The notes below the pieces were generated by a model. The model saw nothing but the letters and a program-made list of their open reading frames with translations, was not told where the DNA came from and did no database searches. Of a DNA stretch of 48,500 nucleotides, positions 10,869 through 22,400 are shown one piece after another (within the stretch, counting starts at the first letter, position 1; the number at the start of each line of letters is the position of its first letter). The position numbers were made by a program, and so were the translations under genes. This DNA is from Cristatella mucedo. Its lineage: Eukaryota; Bryozoa; Phylactolaemata; Cristatellidae. The stretch lies in contig WPIO01000003.1 in the NCBI GenBank assembly GCA_009760855.2, positions 12,770,001 to 12,818,500 on the forward strand. Direction: 5' to 3'.

Positions 10869-11577
10869 ACCGACGTGGCTAAGGGTATTGGCTAAACGTT
10901 TACTCATGAAAAATAAACTGAGAGTAGTATCACCAAAACTTGCACATTTTTGCAGTTCAAATTTGTTCTTAGATGGCTCTGTCTCGTCCAAAGTTCACGA
11001 ATTTGTTAACTTCCGCAAGCATCTCAGAGATAGTAAAAGAGATGGTAATGGAAACCTCCCCGAATTTCACACATTATTATACCAAGCTGCTCTGGCTCAA
11101 GCACTGCGTTGAACTAATTCAAATTTTAAATCATTGAGTCCGCTAAAAACTCATGGGACTGCTCTTAAAATGTGCGTATGGAATTTTTTTATTCCATTGG
11201 CAACAAATCCCGAATAAGACCTGACGCTATTCATGTCAATATGTGATAATATTAATAATTATTTATATCGAAACTTACACTTGAGTTCCACAGCTTTGGA
11301 ACCACAGACAGAAGTATCTATCTCAAAAAATCATTTAAGCTATACTCGGAATCATCAAATTTCTTTACTGAATGGCACAGGGGTCAAGGATAAGCTGAAG
11401 CTGAAGCTTTAGCTTTAGCTACGCATGAAGCTGCGAAGAATCGATAAAAGAATTTTTGCTCGTATGCACTGCATGGTCTAGTGCTCGCAGCGGTCGTCTG
11501 CTGCCATGCCACGTCACACAAAATCCTCTTAGATGTTAGGCAATTCGTACGTCTGAAGCACAAATTCCCGTGCGTAT
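10869..11577. other. intergenic, no gene recognised
   Basis: A frame ending at 11112 (+) starts upstream inside the SINE and reads on for 125 codons without recognisable motifs. Otherwise this is ordinary AT-rich DNA. Confidence 0.3.
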
Positions 11578-12035
<458 letters not shown>

Positions 12036-12407
12036 GCGAACATCCTATCACTGATTGAAAAGTAGTGGGAAGTCTATACGGTATTTTGGGAGTTTGAATA
12101 TAACTCTGTCCCGTGACCCTGGCCTGCCCACTCTATTTACCATCTCTCAGTGGCTCGCACCATCCTGGTGACATCCGATGCGCTCATTTTGGCACTCCGT
12201 GATTGAGGGTTCATTTACTCTTATAGAATAATGAGATACTTATCAAAATGGCCAAAATTTTATGCAAATGTCAGCTGCTTTTCTTTTAGAAAAATCTTGT
12301 ACGTAATGTCGAACACGGAGGGAACCTTGATCTGGAAACGTGAGTCGCTTGGAAAACACCGTGGATGTTGACTGTTATCTAGCATAAGATAACTCTCGTC
12401 AGAGGCA

Positions 12408-12530
12408 TATAACATAAAATAAATATAACATAAAATAACATATATATAACATATATAAATATATATATATATATAACATATATATATATATAACATATAT
12501 AAATATAACATAAAATAACATAAAATAAAG
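12408..12530. repeat. AT-rich imperfect tandem repeat
   Basis: Repeated ATAACATA, AAATAACATA and TATATATA units make an almost pure A/T tract. Borders are gradual. Confidence 0.85.
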
Positions 12531-14360
12531 TCAGAGGCTCTTGTTGTTTTCGCCAATTGACGACGGGACCGAGGGCGCTGGCTAGTGCGCTGCATCCGCA
12601 TCCGCGATTCTTCTCAGGAAAACCGAGAAGTTTCGGAGCCAGCTCGAGCTCGAGCTGAATCGACGTTGAAATACGCAGCCGCCGAAGCGGCTCGCGAAAA
12701 GCGGCCTCGGGGTGGGCGGGCGGGCGGCGACCAACTGTCCCCCGAGGCCGCTTTGCCAGCTTCCAATGTCTGGCATCAAGCGGCCCGAGAGTGTAACTTT
12801 GGCGGCTATATTTACGAGTTGAACAGTTAAGACCTCTTGGTTTATGGCGACGTAGCTTCTGCAGCGGCTACCGTCGAGTGCGTGGGCGTGACCGTGCGAT
12901 TAGCTACACCGGACAAGCGGACCGCCGCGTGAGCCAACTTTCCAGAGTCTAGAGGCCACGAGCGGGGATTTCTTCCTAAAACTCACTTAATCGGTATATT
13001 TTCTGAGCGATCCTGAGCGACGAGGAAAGTTCCGCTCGCTATAGAAAACAACGCCGACGATTACGTGTCCCCGGGCGCCTGGAAGCCAAGAAGCTATGCG
13101 TGTAAAGTAAAGCTACAAAAAAAACTCTCTAGCCGTTGGCAGTGCACGTGCGGTATGGAGAGAGCGCAAAGTCGGCGTCAAAGATCTGCGACTAACGCAC
13201 GAGCTCAGAGTCAGGCGAACTTTCAGTTCAGCCACTGGTCATCCAGCTACCAGGATCTAAAGCGTCGCCATATGCATGCGAGCATGGCAAGACATTAAAA
13301 CATGGTTTTCATTCTCAACTTTAGATTCCTTTTTTAAGCTGAAATTCAATACATTTGAACTGAACACCTCGACGATCTCTTTGGCATTTACGCCCGTCGG
13401 GCTATAACATTTTCCGTTCCTCTGCTTACTTAGATTATATGACCTGTTTGGTCAGCGAGATGATTTCATGTCTTTCGAAAGAACAATTGGCTGTTAATAC
13501 CGTAAAATTGTGTGGACGAAGCGGCGTATACTTTTCCAAGAGCATCCAGCGCTTGAGTTAAAAATACCCGATTCAGTAATTAATTCAAAATTTCCAGCAA
13601 TCGACTTTCGGGATTGCAGTGGCCGTGAATTAGCCGCGGCGGGCGAGCGTCCCAATGCCGGAGAAAATGAAACCTCCGCTGAAGCGCACTTGAGCGGTGC
13701 ATGCCGATGCCGCAGTAGCAGAATTCGCACATGAGAACCGCTGAACAACACGACCGTACGTGATCCTGCCGAGCCGCGTGAAAAGAAAGAGTAAAGAAAA
13801 GTGACTCTCGTTTGCAGCGCTCGACGAACGTCGGCAAGACTCAATTTCAGCTGCTACCCGATCAGACCTCGATTCCTTTAGGCGGCTCCGGGCCCTTTTG
13901 GCGTGCGAGCAGCGTCGGCAAGCGCGTCGAGTCGCTCGCTGAAGGTACCCGCCTCGCGCTTCGAGCGCTAAGCCGACGAATGAAAAGTGCGCCGAAAAAC
14001 CATCTCTTTCGCTAAGATGAAGGCGACGGCGTCAAAACGAGACCGGGCTGCTCGATACGCTCGCGCGCCGTCACCAGAGCCGCTAAGGTCTCGCGTCAAA
14101 ACAGCTCGTACGACCGCTACTGAAAACGCTGGTCTCCAATTATGCCAGCTGTCTGACGTTTGTTACTATTTTCCAAATATACATCACAAATGATGATTGA
14201 GTGTCTTTTTTTCATTTTGGCGTGTCCTTAATTGGTAGATTTTCTTTTATAAAAGATCAGGCGCTTTTAAAAATCGCACATTATGTATAATGATAATAGC
14301 TTTCGTTAGGTTTACTTGTCACAATCAAATATTGCCTTATATTATGCGTTATATTTATTT
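12531..14360. other. GC-richer region without a recognised gene
   Basis: 12.55-12.95 kb and 13.5-14.1 kb are CpG-dense and flank AT-rich DNA. Frames of 60-116 codons occur on both strands with Arg/Ala/Ser bias and no domain. An upstream exon or a promoter could lie here, but I see no proof. Confidence 0.35.
13020..13053 (+). repeat. dispersed 34-bp repeat, copy 1
   Basis: GAGGAAAGTTCCGCTCGCTA followed by TAGAAAACAACGCC recurs at 15984-16017 in the same orientation with about three mismatches. It is not part of the LINE families seen here. Confidence 0.6.
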
Positions 14361-14429
14361 CGGAAAAATAGCTAGTTTTCTGGTTGATACGTTTGTTTAA
14401 ATCGACGGATATCTGCGATTTACAATGTC
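14361..14429 (+). repeat. dispersed ~69-bp repeat, copy 1
   Basis: Shares TCTGGTTGAT...GTTTAA...CGGAT...TGCGATTTACAATG with 21520-21589 at roughly 80% identity by eye. Class unknown. Confidence 0.6.
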
Positions 14430-14670
14430 AAGAGAGTGTTAGAACTCCCCGCATGTGTTATGTTATGTCTGCGGGAGATTCTCGACAAAAGAGCGGCGGC
14501 TACCGATTTCTATTATATTATATTATATATATATTCGTCAAACAGTGCTATCACGCCTACTTAGGATGAAAAGATACGGGCACGGTGTAAATACGGTGTG
14601 CAAGCCGTGTGTATACAATTTGAGACAATGGTTTAAAGGTGAGAGCAACTGCCTGCCTTTTTGTGTGCCG

Positions 14671-15834
14671 ATAATAATAATAATAATAACGCACTTGATA
14701 AAGCACCATCAGAGAACTCAGTCTCTTTCTAGGCGCTTTACATTTGCTGCAAAGGGAAATGCTATTGAATTGTGAGTAATATCATGCTTGATAAACAACA
14801 TGAATAACTTGGTTAGGGGTGACATGCACAGGGTCAGCATGCAAATGTGTTTAGTGGCAGCATGCACAGTGTCAGCATGCATAAGCACATGAAGGACGAA
14901 TCACAGGGACCCACTAAAGGCTGTCCTAAAAAGGTGTGGTCAAGTCAGGAGTTGTTCTGACGCAAGTCGGGAGGGAGTTCCAGGCTTTGGAAGCATACGA
15001 ACTAAATGCATGGTCTCCAAAGGATTTGAGGTTTGTATGAGATGTTGGTAGACTTTTGGATTCCGAAAAGCCGGTGGTACGATGCTTAGCCTTATGGGGG
15101 AGTAGATCTTAGAGACAGGCTGGACCCAAAGAATGAAGTGACCTAAAAGTGAGCTACAAAACCTTGAAGTCAATCTGTTACTTGACTGATAGCCAGTGCA
15201 GGTCGGCGAGAAGTGGTGTGATGTGGCAACTGCGCCGCTCACGACAGACAAGCCTCGCTGCGGAGTTTTACACCAGCTGCGATCGCCTGATCGCACATGC
15301 TGGTAGGCCAGTAAGCAGTGAGTTGCAGAAGTCGAGACGGGATGACACAAATGCATGGGCCAACTGAAGCATGGTATCCTTATCTAAAAAAACCCTAATT
15401 TTAGTAATGTTATGTAGCTGAAAATAGGCAGATTTGACTGTGGAGCTGATATGGTCGTCTAACGAGAGGTCACTTTGGAACATGACACCTAGATTTCGAG
15501 CTGATTCAACAGGAGATATGCTGGCATAGCCAATTTTGAGCGTCAGCCTTTCCAATCTCTGAATCACACTGGGTTTACCCATAACTAGTAAGTGAGTTTT
15601 ATCATCGTTTAGTTTTTAGAAAATTTGCTGCCATCCATGTGCGTATGTCATCAATACATGCACCAAGTGAGTTGAGAGAATTTGAGGTGCTCGAAGGCTG
15701 GGAGGGATCAAAGCAAAGGTACAATTGAGTGTCATCCGCATAGAAGTGAAAGCCTAGATTGTGCTTGGCAATCACATCAGCAAGAGGGAGAGTATAAACC
15801 GTGAAAAGAACCGGACCTAGCACGGAGCCCTGAG
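14671..15834 (-). mobile_element. main L2-like LINE, 5'-truncated copy
   Basis: The ATT-type tail is at 14671-14689, then the 3' hairpin (ACTTGATAAAGCACC ... TAGGCGCTTTACA), the 3' UTR, and the ORF on the - strand. The RT palm is readable as [20 protein letters not shown] with catalytic YADD at 15731-15742. Then come thumb/C-terminal blocks including LGVMFQSDLSLDDHISS, SRLDFCNSLLTGLPACAIRR and the terminal RTNL/WNSLP region. Frameshifts near 15590 and 15340 break the ORF. The 5' end stops at the GPVLF block near 15830, so finger and endonuclease domains are missing. Confidence 0.88.
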
Positions 15835-15983
15835 GATGATCTTGAGAACAAACTAGGCTTGTTTCGGAGTGCTATTTCTGCATCACTAACGTGCAGGGCT
15901 TCAGCAAGAAGAATAAGCATAAAACATTCAAAATCCAAATCTATCATCGGCGACTCTACCTGTACCATATTGATGGATGAATG

Positions 15984-16017
15984 AGGAAAGTTCCGCTAGC
16001 TTTAGAAAACAACGCCA
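15984..16017 (+). repeat. dispersed 34-bp repeat, copy 2
   Basis: The second copy of the 13020-13053 segment, just upstream of the relic ORF that begins near 16030. Confidence 0.6.
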
Positions 16018-16029
16018 TCTATTGATGGG

Positions 16030-17110
16030 GTGGGATTTCCTGTTCCACTTGTTACCCCTGATAATATCTTGACTGACAGTGAATCGAGTTCAACAGAAGG
16101 TAACGCCGATGACAACAATGATGCTTTTGATGATCCAAAACCTAAGCTAATGTCATTTATCAAATCTTGATGACTGAGTGGGAGATTGTGACCTGCCCAT
16201 AAAGAGTTTCTTCCGTACTTTTCGAAGAAGTATTCACTAATCTATTGCCGCCACGTCAAAGGTCTAGTTAACCTCACAAAAAGTGTTACAATCCGACTGA
16301 GGTGAAACTCTTTATTGATTCATTAAACAGAAGTTTAAGGAGATTTTTACTTCACAATGTAATTACCTTTCTTCTTTGCCGTTTGCACACTCTGTACAGA
16401 TCAAAGAGGCTTACAAAAAAATGAAAATACTTCCTGTTGAAATCAAATGTGATCAATACCAGTGGCAGATATATGCGGCGATGTAAAGGTCATTGTCCTT
16501 CTGCTTGGACTTCAAGATGACATAATTCAACGCTAATAATAATAAAAATAATAATTACTATACATTTGATATAGCGGCCTCAGGGAACTCAATCTCTTTC
16601 TAAGCACTTTACATTTCTGCAAAGAAAACACGATACGCACGCATCAATAGGCAGCAGAATGAGTGTTAACATATACTCACGAAATTTTCACCTTGAATAT
16701 TTACCAATCAGATTTGAGAGCGTTCAGCGAGGAAGAGGTTTAGATGTTCCATCGGAAGATATGTGAAATGGAGCGTAGATATCAAGGCCACTGGAATAAT
16801 AACACGGTGGCCGATTACTGCTAGAGCCTGGAGCACCACCCTCCGGCTGCTGAGCCCAGCAAAACGTCGAGGAAGAGGCAGCTTAAAAGCATTTGCCTAA
16901 ATGAAGAAAGACGTTTAAATTTTACCTAACCTAGATGGTATTGTTATCAAACGATTGTGAAAACTTTATGTATTGCATGAATAATTATTGTAAAGTAAAA
17001 ATTAAAAATGCAAAATTTAAACCATTAAAGATCCTGACGTGCTGGGTTAAAGTAAGTTGCAGATTCTGAAAGAGCATCCCAAAATTTACTTGAATCACCT
17101 ATTAGATTTA
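16030..17110 (+). pseudogene. relic of a multicopy animal ORF family
   Basis: Two broken coding parts on the + strand are separated by an L2 insertion. The N-ward part reads LPFAHSVQIKEAYKKMKIL (about 16376-16432), continuing to QYQWQIY, then in the next frame GDVKVIVLLLGLQ (about 16472-16510). The C-ward part reads ICEMERRYQGHWNNNTVADY (about 16759-16818) followed by a stop and SLE. These recall a protein family found as many near-identical genes and pseudogenes in invertebrate genomes, with an 'M-K-I-L...GDLKV...LLGLQ...' core and an 'MEKRYQG-W...ADYCWSLKRD' C-terminus. I know it only as an unnamed repeat-associated ORF. A second copy lies on the - strand at 41205-41855. Frameshifts and stops show it is dead. 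Function unknown. Confidence 0.55.
16534..16660 (-). mobile_element. L2-like LINE 3' end inserted in the relic ORF
   Basis: An ATAATAATAAAAATAATAAT tail followed by the reverse-complemented hairpin (GCGGCCTCAGGGAACTCAAT, TCTCTTTCTAAGCACTTTAC). It lies between the N-ward and C-ward halves of the relic ORF and so postdates it. Only the last ~120 bp are present. Confidence 0.75.
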
Positions 17111-17559
17111 AAACAATTGACAACAAGTTTTTAATTCAACTAGAGCCCAACAAAAGCGCCCTTTGACATAAGTGAGAAACGACTAAGCGGCGTGCAGAAC
17201 GAAAGCGCGCCTACAAAAGCCAGCAAAAAATATAATTTAAAAAAATGCTGGTTAAAATGAATATTTATAGCTAGAGTATTTTATTAGAGAAAATACATAC
17301 GCAGTATAAATCATCTAACATAATAGCATATGCCGTTATTTGAATATATTTTGAAATTCCATAGTTACACAAAGAGATTTATTATAGCTTAATAATGTTT
17401 GCCTATTTTTAGTTATATGTTCACGCTGTATGCAATTCCTTGAAAGTAGTCTTTAACTAGGACTGTTCCGAGGTAGGTTGTCGGTGCGAGCGCATACATT
17501 CTGGTCCTGTGAATAACTGCGTGACATTGTGAAGCAGCTGCTGTTTCCACTATAATAGT
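17111..17559. other. AT-rich intergenic
   Basis: No coding frame, hairpin or repeat was recognised. The last ~60 bp may already be the first eroded unit of the following array. Confidence 0.35.
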
Positions 17560-18300
17560 CAGAACACTTTGGTTTTGTATCCAGATTATACAGAACAATG
17601 TTATAGTGTTACGGATTTACTCACCAAATTTCATGTGATTTCGCTTGCATAATCTCGCGGTGTGGCCTTAAATGGCCTGGCTCAGCTTGCATATTTACAG
17701 ATTCGAGCGGCAATAGAGCTGCCACTTCCACAATAGGTATCGCGCATCTGCGTTTTGAATTCCACATTATAGAAAGCGGTGTTATGAACTCACCCTCAAA
17801 ATTGTCTGCAACGGCGCATCCACGTTTTGATGCACTGGCCTCCAATGGCCCGGGCCGCCCTGCAATTTCGAGCAAACTGTGAAAACTGCCATTTTTATAG
17901 TAGTGCCAGTTCTCATGCATGGTCTCCAATGACTCGGCCCGCTCTGCATTTTTTATCTGCAATAAAGCTACTATCCCAGAAATAGACGTCGTCAAACTGC
18001 GGCTTCAATTTCTCATTGTGGAAAACAGTGTGCCGGATTTACCCACAGAATCTTATGCTCTTGCGCTGCCTCGTTACATTGATATATGACGGCCTCTGAC
18101 GGCCCGGGCCATTAGAGGCCGTAACATTAAAACACGCCCACCAAATGTCCTGAAATTAGGCGGATAAATTGAAACAATTTTATCTACAATTTGGCGCCAA
18201 AATCATTGTTTCAAACGCCTATTATAGAAATGGTAGCTGTGTTGACACGCTCGAATATGCAGGAAGGCTCGCTGGTTCCGGGCTGCTGGAGGCCATAGCA
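17560..18300. repeat. ancient degenerate ~175-bp tandem array
   Basis: Two motifs recur in the same order. Motif 1 (CATTATAGAAA-like, then GTGTT, then a TTACCCA-like run) occurs at about 17573, 17755, 18005 and 18208. Motif 2 (CCAATGGCCCGGGCC-like) occurs at about 17664, 17839, 17923 and 18092. Spacings cluster near 84, 170-180 and 250 bp, pointing to a ~170-180-bp unit with an ~84-bp half-unit. Identity between units is low. The 124-codon - strand frame through it (17621-17995) is taken to be non-coding. Confidence 0.6.
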
Positions 18301-18424
18301 TAAAAAAGCCTACGCTCTAGAACGTGAAATTTGGTTGGTGAACTCGTAAAAGCAATTTTCCGTAAATTAGCACGGAAACACTGCTGCGAAACCATAATTT
18401 TTGGAATAGCAGCTGTATCGCAGT

Positions 18425-19117
18425 TCAGAGTTCCGACGCACAGGTACGAATGGCCTGAGTGCACTCAAGCGCTTACAGCTGGTGTACAACGACGCAGCCA
18501 GGCTTGTCTGTCATGAGCGTCGCAGTTGCCACACCACACCACTTCTCGCCGACCGGCACTGGCTACCTGTCAAGCAACGCATCGAATCTAGGTTGTGTCA
18601 CTCACTTTTAGGTCCCTTCATTTTTTGGCTCCAGCCTACTTATCAGATCTACTCCCCAACCAGGCTAAGCATCGTACCGCCCGCTTTTTGTAATCTAACT
18701 GTTTACCTATACGTCGTATAAACGCAAATCTTTTGGAGACCGTGCATTTAGCTCGTATGCTCCCAAAGTCTGAAATTCACTTCCGACTTACGTCACGACA
18801 TCACCTGACTTTACCACTTTAAAAAGAAATTAAAAAACTCACCTATTTATCACAGCAGTTTTGGGTCTCTGTGATTTGTCCTTTATGCGCTTATGCGTAC
18901 TGACACTGTGCTTGATGCCGCTAACCACACCTGCATGCTGACCCTGTGCATGTCACCCCAAATCATGTTATTCTTGTTTGTTGAGCATGCTACCACTATA
19001 CATTCGGTCGTGTTTCCTTCTCCTGCAGTAAATTTAAAGCGCCTAGAAAGAAATTGAGTTCTCTGAGGGCGCTTTATCAAGTGTGTTAATATTACAATTA
19101 TTATTATTATTACTCAT
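18425..19117 (+). mobile_element. main L2-like LINE 3' part
   Basis: Starts in the C-terminal ORF region (ARLVCHERRSCHTTPLLADR, then HWLPVKQRI, about 18498-18578). It runs through WNSLP-equivalent sequence (as CTGAAATTCACTTCC) and the 3' UTR (CTGACCCTGTGCATGTCACC), and ends with the hairpin AAAGCGCC / GGCGCTTT (19036-19075) and a TTATTATTATTATTA tail. Several frameshifts. 5'-truncated. Confidence 0.85.
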
Positions 19118-19821
19118 GCTTCGCAGCCAAAGAGGGGCGCAGCCGAGGACGGCCTCGGCTGACCGCTACGAAGCATGCAATTTAAAGCGACTCGTTAGTT
19201 CAGATCGCCTTCATTTATAAGGTCTAGGCCATAGATGGTGACGCAGCTGGTTTTTAGTAATTTTCAATCGGGCCAATCATATCTGGCCACTGCTAGGAAC
19301 AGGCAAGCCGAGGCTTCTCATTGGCCACTGCTGATTCTCGTTCCACAGCACACACGCAGCGCCGCGGCCACACGTAGCGCAGTGGCACACAGCTGCGGCG
19401 CTCTGTGCACGCGCGTGCACGCGCAGAGCGGCCGCGGGCCGCCGCCATTCGGCCGCCGAACGCTCGCCGTGCCATCGTTTCGCGAGCCCAGCCGGGTGCG
19501 ACCATCCCGCTCGATTCCAGAATGCAGGCCTACGGGGCCACCTGTGCTTTCCATTCATTAATTGCCAGGCAACGGACGAATCAGCGAGCGCGCCCCAGCG
19601 ATCTTTACCGTCAGAGTGCACCGCCCGCTCGCGGACGTAACCGGGCCCCGCTACAAGCTACACTTTGCCGCACCTAATTTAGCGGGAGCCCCACGACGGC
19701 GGGTCCGCCGCCGCCGCGGCGCCGTAGCCTGACTTCTGGCACGCGCCGAAGCGATCGAAGACGCCCCTTCGGTAGCTCGTTCCACGCTGCCGCTTAGCGC
19801 CGCAGAGTGGAGGCAGGTCTG
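19118..19821. other. GC-rich block without a recognised gene
   Basis: 19.30-19.80 kb is CpG-rich. Frames of 70-114 codons overlap in all frames with Arg/Ala/Pro bias, as expected by chance in GC-rich DNA. It sits between two L2 copies of the same orientation. Confidence 0.4.
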
Positions 19822-20082
19822 AATGGTTGGGTCCCTGCGATTCATCCTTTATGTGCTTATGCGTGCCGACACTGTGCACGCTGCCACTAACCACATTTGC
19901 ATGCTGACCCTGTGCATGTCACGCCTAACCATGTTATTCATTTTGTTTGTTTATCAAGCAAGATATTACTCATCATTCATCTGCATTTCCTCTTTGCAGC
20001 AAATGTAAAGCGCCTAGAGAGAGATTGAGTTCTCTGAGGGCGCTTTATCAAGTGCATTACTATTAATATTATTATTATTATC
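19822..20082 (+). mobile_element. main L2-like LINE 3' UTR and tail
   Basis: Contains only the last ~260 bp: CATCCTTTATGTGCTTATGC, CTGACCCTGTGCATGTCACG, then the hairpin AAAGCGCCTAGAGAGAG...GGGCGCTTT and a TATTATTATTATTA tail. Confidence 0.88.
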
Positions 20083-20439
20083 GCAACGCGATTGCGCTAG
20101 AGTCCGTGCGCGTGCGCGGCCTGCGCTAGCTTCCGCCTGCGAATTACGCAATGAGCATCGGAGTACGTCCGCCGAGCTAACGGAGCGGAGCGACAACAAA
20201 ATGGGCCATCAGGAGAGATGCCACTCTCGGCCCTGCGGCTCCTGTCGCCAGACTAAACATGGCAGCCAATAAACGCGAGTTATCCATCGCTGGCGGCTTT
20301 TTATGACAACGAAGACCCATTGACGTGTGCGATCGAGTTTTAAATTTGTCGTAAATTGCGCAGAAAAGCCAGCACGCCCGCTCTGGATCACTCGCAGTTC
20401 CTGTCTGGCAACTTTCGGAATATCCGGTTGGCCCTTCGT
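20083..20439. other. unique sequence between two L2 tails
   Basis: Moderately GC-rich. A 91-codon - strand frame (20209-20484) has no recognisable domain and runs into the next L2 tail. Confidence 0.35.
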
Positions 20440-20592
20440 TCCCATAACCGCGCTATTCGTGTCATTAATCGAGCATGTTACCATTCACCATTCGATCGCG
20501 CTTCCTTAGCAGAAAATGTATCGCGCCTATGAAGAAATTGAGCTCTCTGAGGGCACTTTATCAAGCGTATTATTATTATTATTACTACTAAT
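20440..20592 (+). mobile_element. main L2-like LINE tail, short copy
   Basis: ATGTTACCATTCACCATTCG, the hairpin with stem changes (ATCGCGCC ... GGGCACTTT), and a TATTATTATTATTACTACTA tail. About 150 bp remain. Confidence 0.78.
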
Positions 20593-20734
20593 ATTCGTTC
20601 GGCTACCCGCGTTCCACTGGCCCGACTTTACTGGCTTCGGAGTCGCCTGTGCACCGCACCCGAGTCTGTCGTGATCTCACGAAAAATCTGGCTTGTCGTG
20701 AGCAATTGAGTGGATAACACCTGGGATCTAAATG

Positions 20735-20960
20735 CTCTCTAAGAATACCGCATATACACTCTAAATACAACCTAAACATACCGCATATACATTAGAAATA
20801 CACCCTACTATACCGCATATATATTCTAAATATAGTATACATACACACTAATACACCGCTTATACACTCTAAATACACCCTAATACACTGCATATATACT
20901 CTAAATGCACCAAAATACACTCCAATATACACTCTTTATATACTATAAATACACTCGTCA
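20735..20960. repeat. ~32-bp AT-rich minisatellite
   Basis: Units begin ACCGCATATACA...CTAAATACA, with starts at about 20747, 20780, 20812, 20855 and 20887. Spacing is 32-33 bp except for one 43-bp step. Degenerate copies continue to ~20960. Confidence 0.8.
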
Positions 20961-20996
20961 TACCCCCAGCTCTAGATCTAGGATGCCGGTTCAGTT

Positions 20997-21893
20997 CTAA
21001 ACAAACCCTAATTTTAGTAATGTTATGTAGCTGAAAATAGGCAGATTTGACTGTGGAGCTGATGTGGTCGTCTAACGACAGGTCACTTTGGAACATGACA
21101 CCTAGATTTTGAACTTATTCAACAGGAGATATGTTAGCAGAGCCAATTTCGAGCACAAGGCTTTCTGATTTGTGAATCACACTGGCTTTGTCCATAACTA
21201 GTAAGTTAGTTTTATCGTCGCTTAGTTTTAGAAAATTTGCTGTCATCCATGTGCGGATGTCATCGATACATGCAGCAAGCGAGTTGAGAGAATTCGAGGT
21301 GCTCGATGGCGGGGAGGGATCAAAGCTAAGGTACAATTGAGTGTCATCCGCATAGAAGTGAAAGCCTAGATTGTGCTTGGCAATCACATCAGCGAGAGGG
21401 AGAGTATAAACCATGAAAAGAACCGGACCTAGCACGGAGCACTGAGGTACCCCATATTTGCTTTCATTAGTTTGACTTATTACAGTCACTTAATGCCATA
21501 AACGCATTGTGCTATTTTCTAGAAAAACTAGCCAGCCTTTTGGTTGATGTAATTGTTTAATTCGGCGGATGTTTGCGATTTACAATGCTCGGATGATCAT
21601 TGTCCATTGACGTCGATACCCTGGAGTCTCCCACTGAGATAGGACCTGAACCATTGCATAGCAGTGCCAGTGATGCCCAGGCGAGATGACAGGCGCTCTA
21701 GAAGAACTTTGTAATCGATAGTATCAAAAGCTGCCGAAAGATCGAGCAAAACAAGCAGAAACACTCTACCCATGTCTCCATTCCTAAGTAAGTCGTTGTA
21801 TACCCTAAGAAATGCTGACTCTGTGGAGTGATTAGCGCTAAAGCCAGACTGGAACTTACTAGCAAGGTGTGAAGTTTCGATATATGAGTTAAT
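20997..21893 (-). mobile_element. older L2-like LINE, palm/core part
   Basis: On the - strand, from high to low coordinates: SKFQSGFSANHSTESAFLRV and LLVLLDLSAAFDTIDYK (about 21740-21870), the block with the first catalytic Asp; ITGTAMQWFRSYLSGRLQ (about 21620-21675); a ~115-bp foreign insertion (21483-21605); then YGVPQCSVLGPVLF, YADDTQLYLSFDPS (YADD at about 21343-21354) and NFLKLSDDKTNLLVMDKA. The copy ends abruptly at ~20997 without a tail. It continues on the far side of a nested L2 at 22401-22775. Confidence 0.85.
21520..21589 (+). repeat. dispersed ~69-bp repeat, copy 2
   Basis: Most of the ~115-bp segment that interrupts the L2 ORF at 21483-21605. Similar to 14361-14429 in the same orientation. 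It looks like part of a small mobile element, but no terminal repeats were identified. Confidence 0.6.
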
Positions 21894-22400
21894 AATAATA
21901 GTAATAATAATGCACTTGATAAAGCGCCCTCGGAGAACTTAATCTCTCTCTCTAGGCGCTTTACATCTGCTGCAAAGGGAAATGCAGGATGGTGAGTAAA
22001 ATTATGCTTGACAAACAAACAAAATGAATAACATGGTTAGGGGTGACATGCACAGGGTCAGCATGCAAATGTGGTTAGTAGCAGCATGCACAGTGTCAGC
22101 ACGCATAAGCCCATCAAAGACGAATCACAGGGACCCACGAATGCTGTCCTAAATAGGTGTGTTTTTAAATTATTTTTAAATGTGGTCAGGTCAGGGGATG
22201 TTCTAACGCAGGTCGGGAGGGAGTTCCAGGCTTTGGGAGCATATGAACTAAATGCACGGTCTCCAAAGGATTTAAGGTTTGTCTGAGGTATTTCTAGACT
22301 GTTGGATTCCGAAAAGCAGGTGGTACGATGCTTGGCCTGATGGGGTAGTTTATCTGAGAGATAGGCTGGCGCCAAGGAATGAAGTGACCTAAAAGTTCGA
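21894..22400 (-). mobile_element. younger L2-like LINE nested inside an older one
   Basis: A (TTATTA)n tail (as TAATAATAATAGTAATAATAATG) and hairpin at 21894-21968 are followed on the - strand by the 3' UTR and the C-terminal ORF (RSLHSLAPAYLSDKLPHQAK to WNSLPTCVRTSPDLTTF). The copy begins at the FRSLH block. It lies exactly between LNSSL (older copy, 22413) and ETSHLASKF (older copy, 21888), with GAGTTAA present at both junctions as a possible target-site duplication. Confidence 0.82.
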
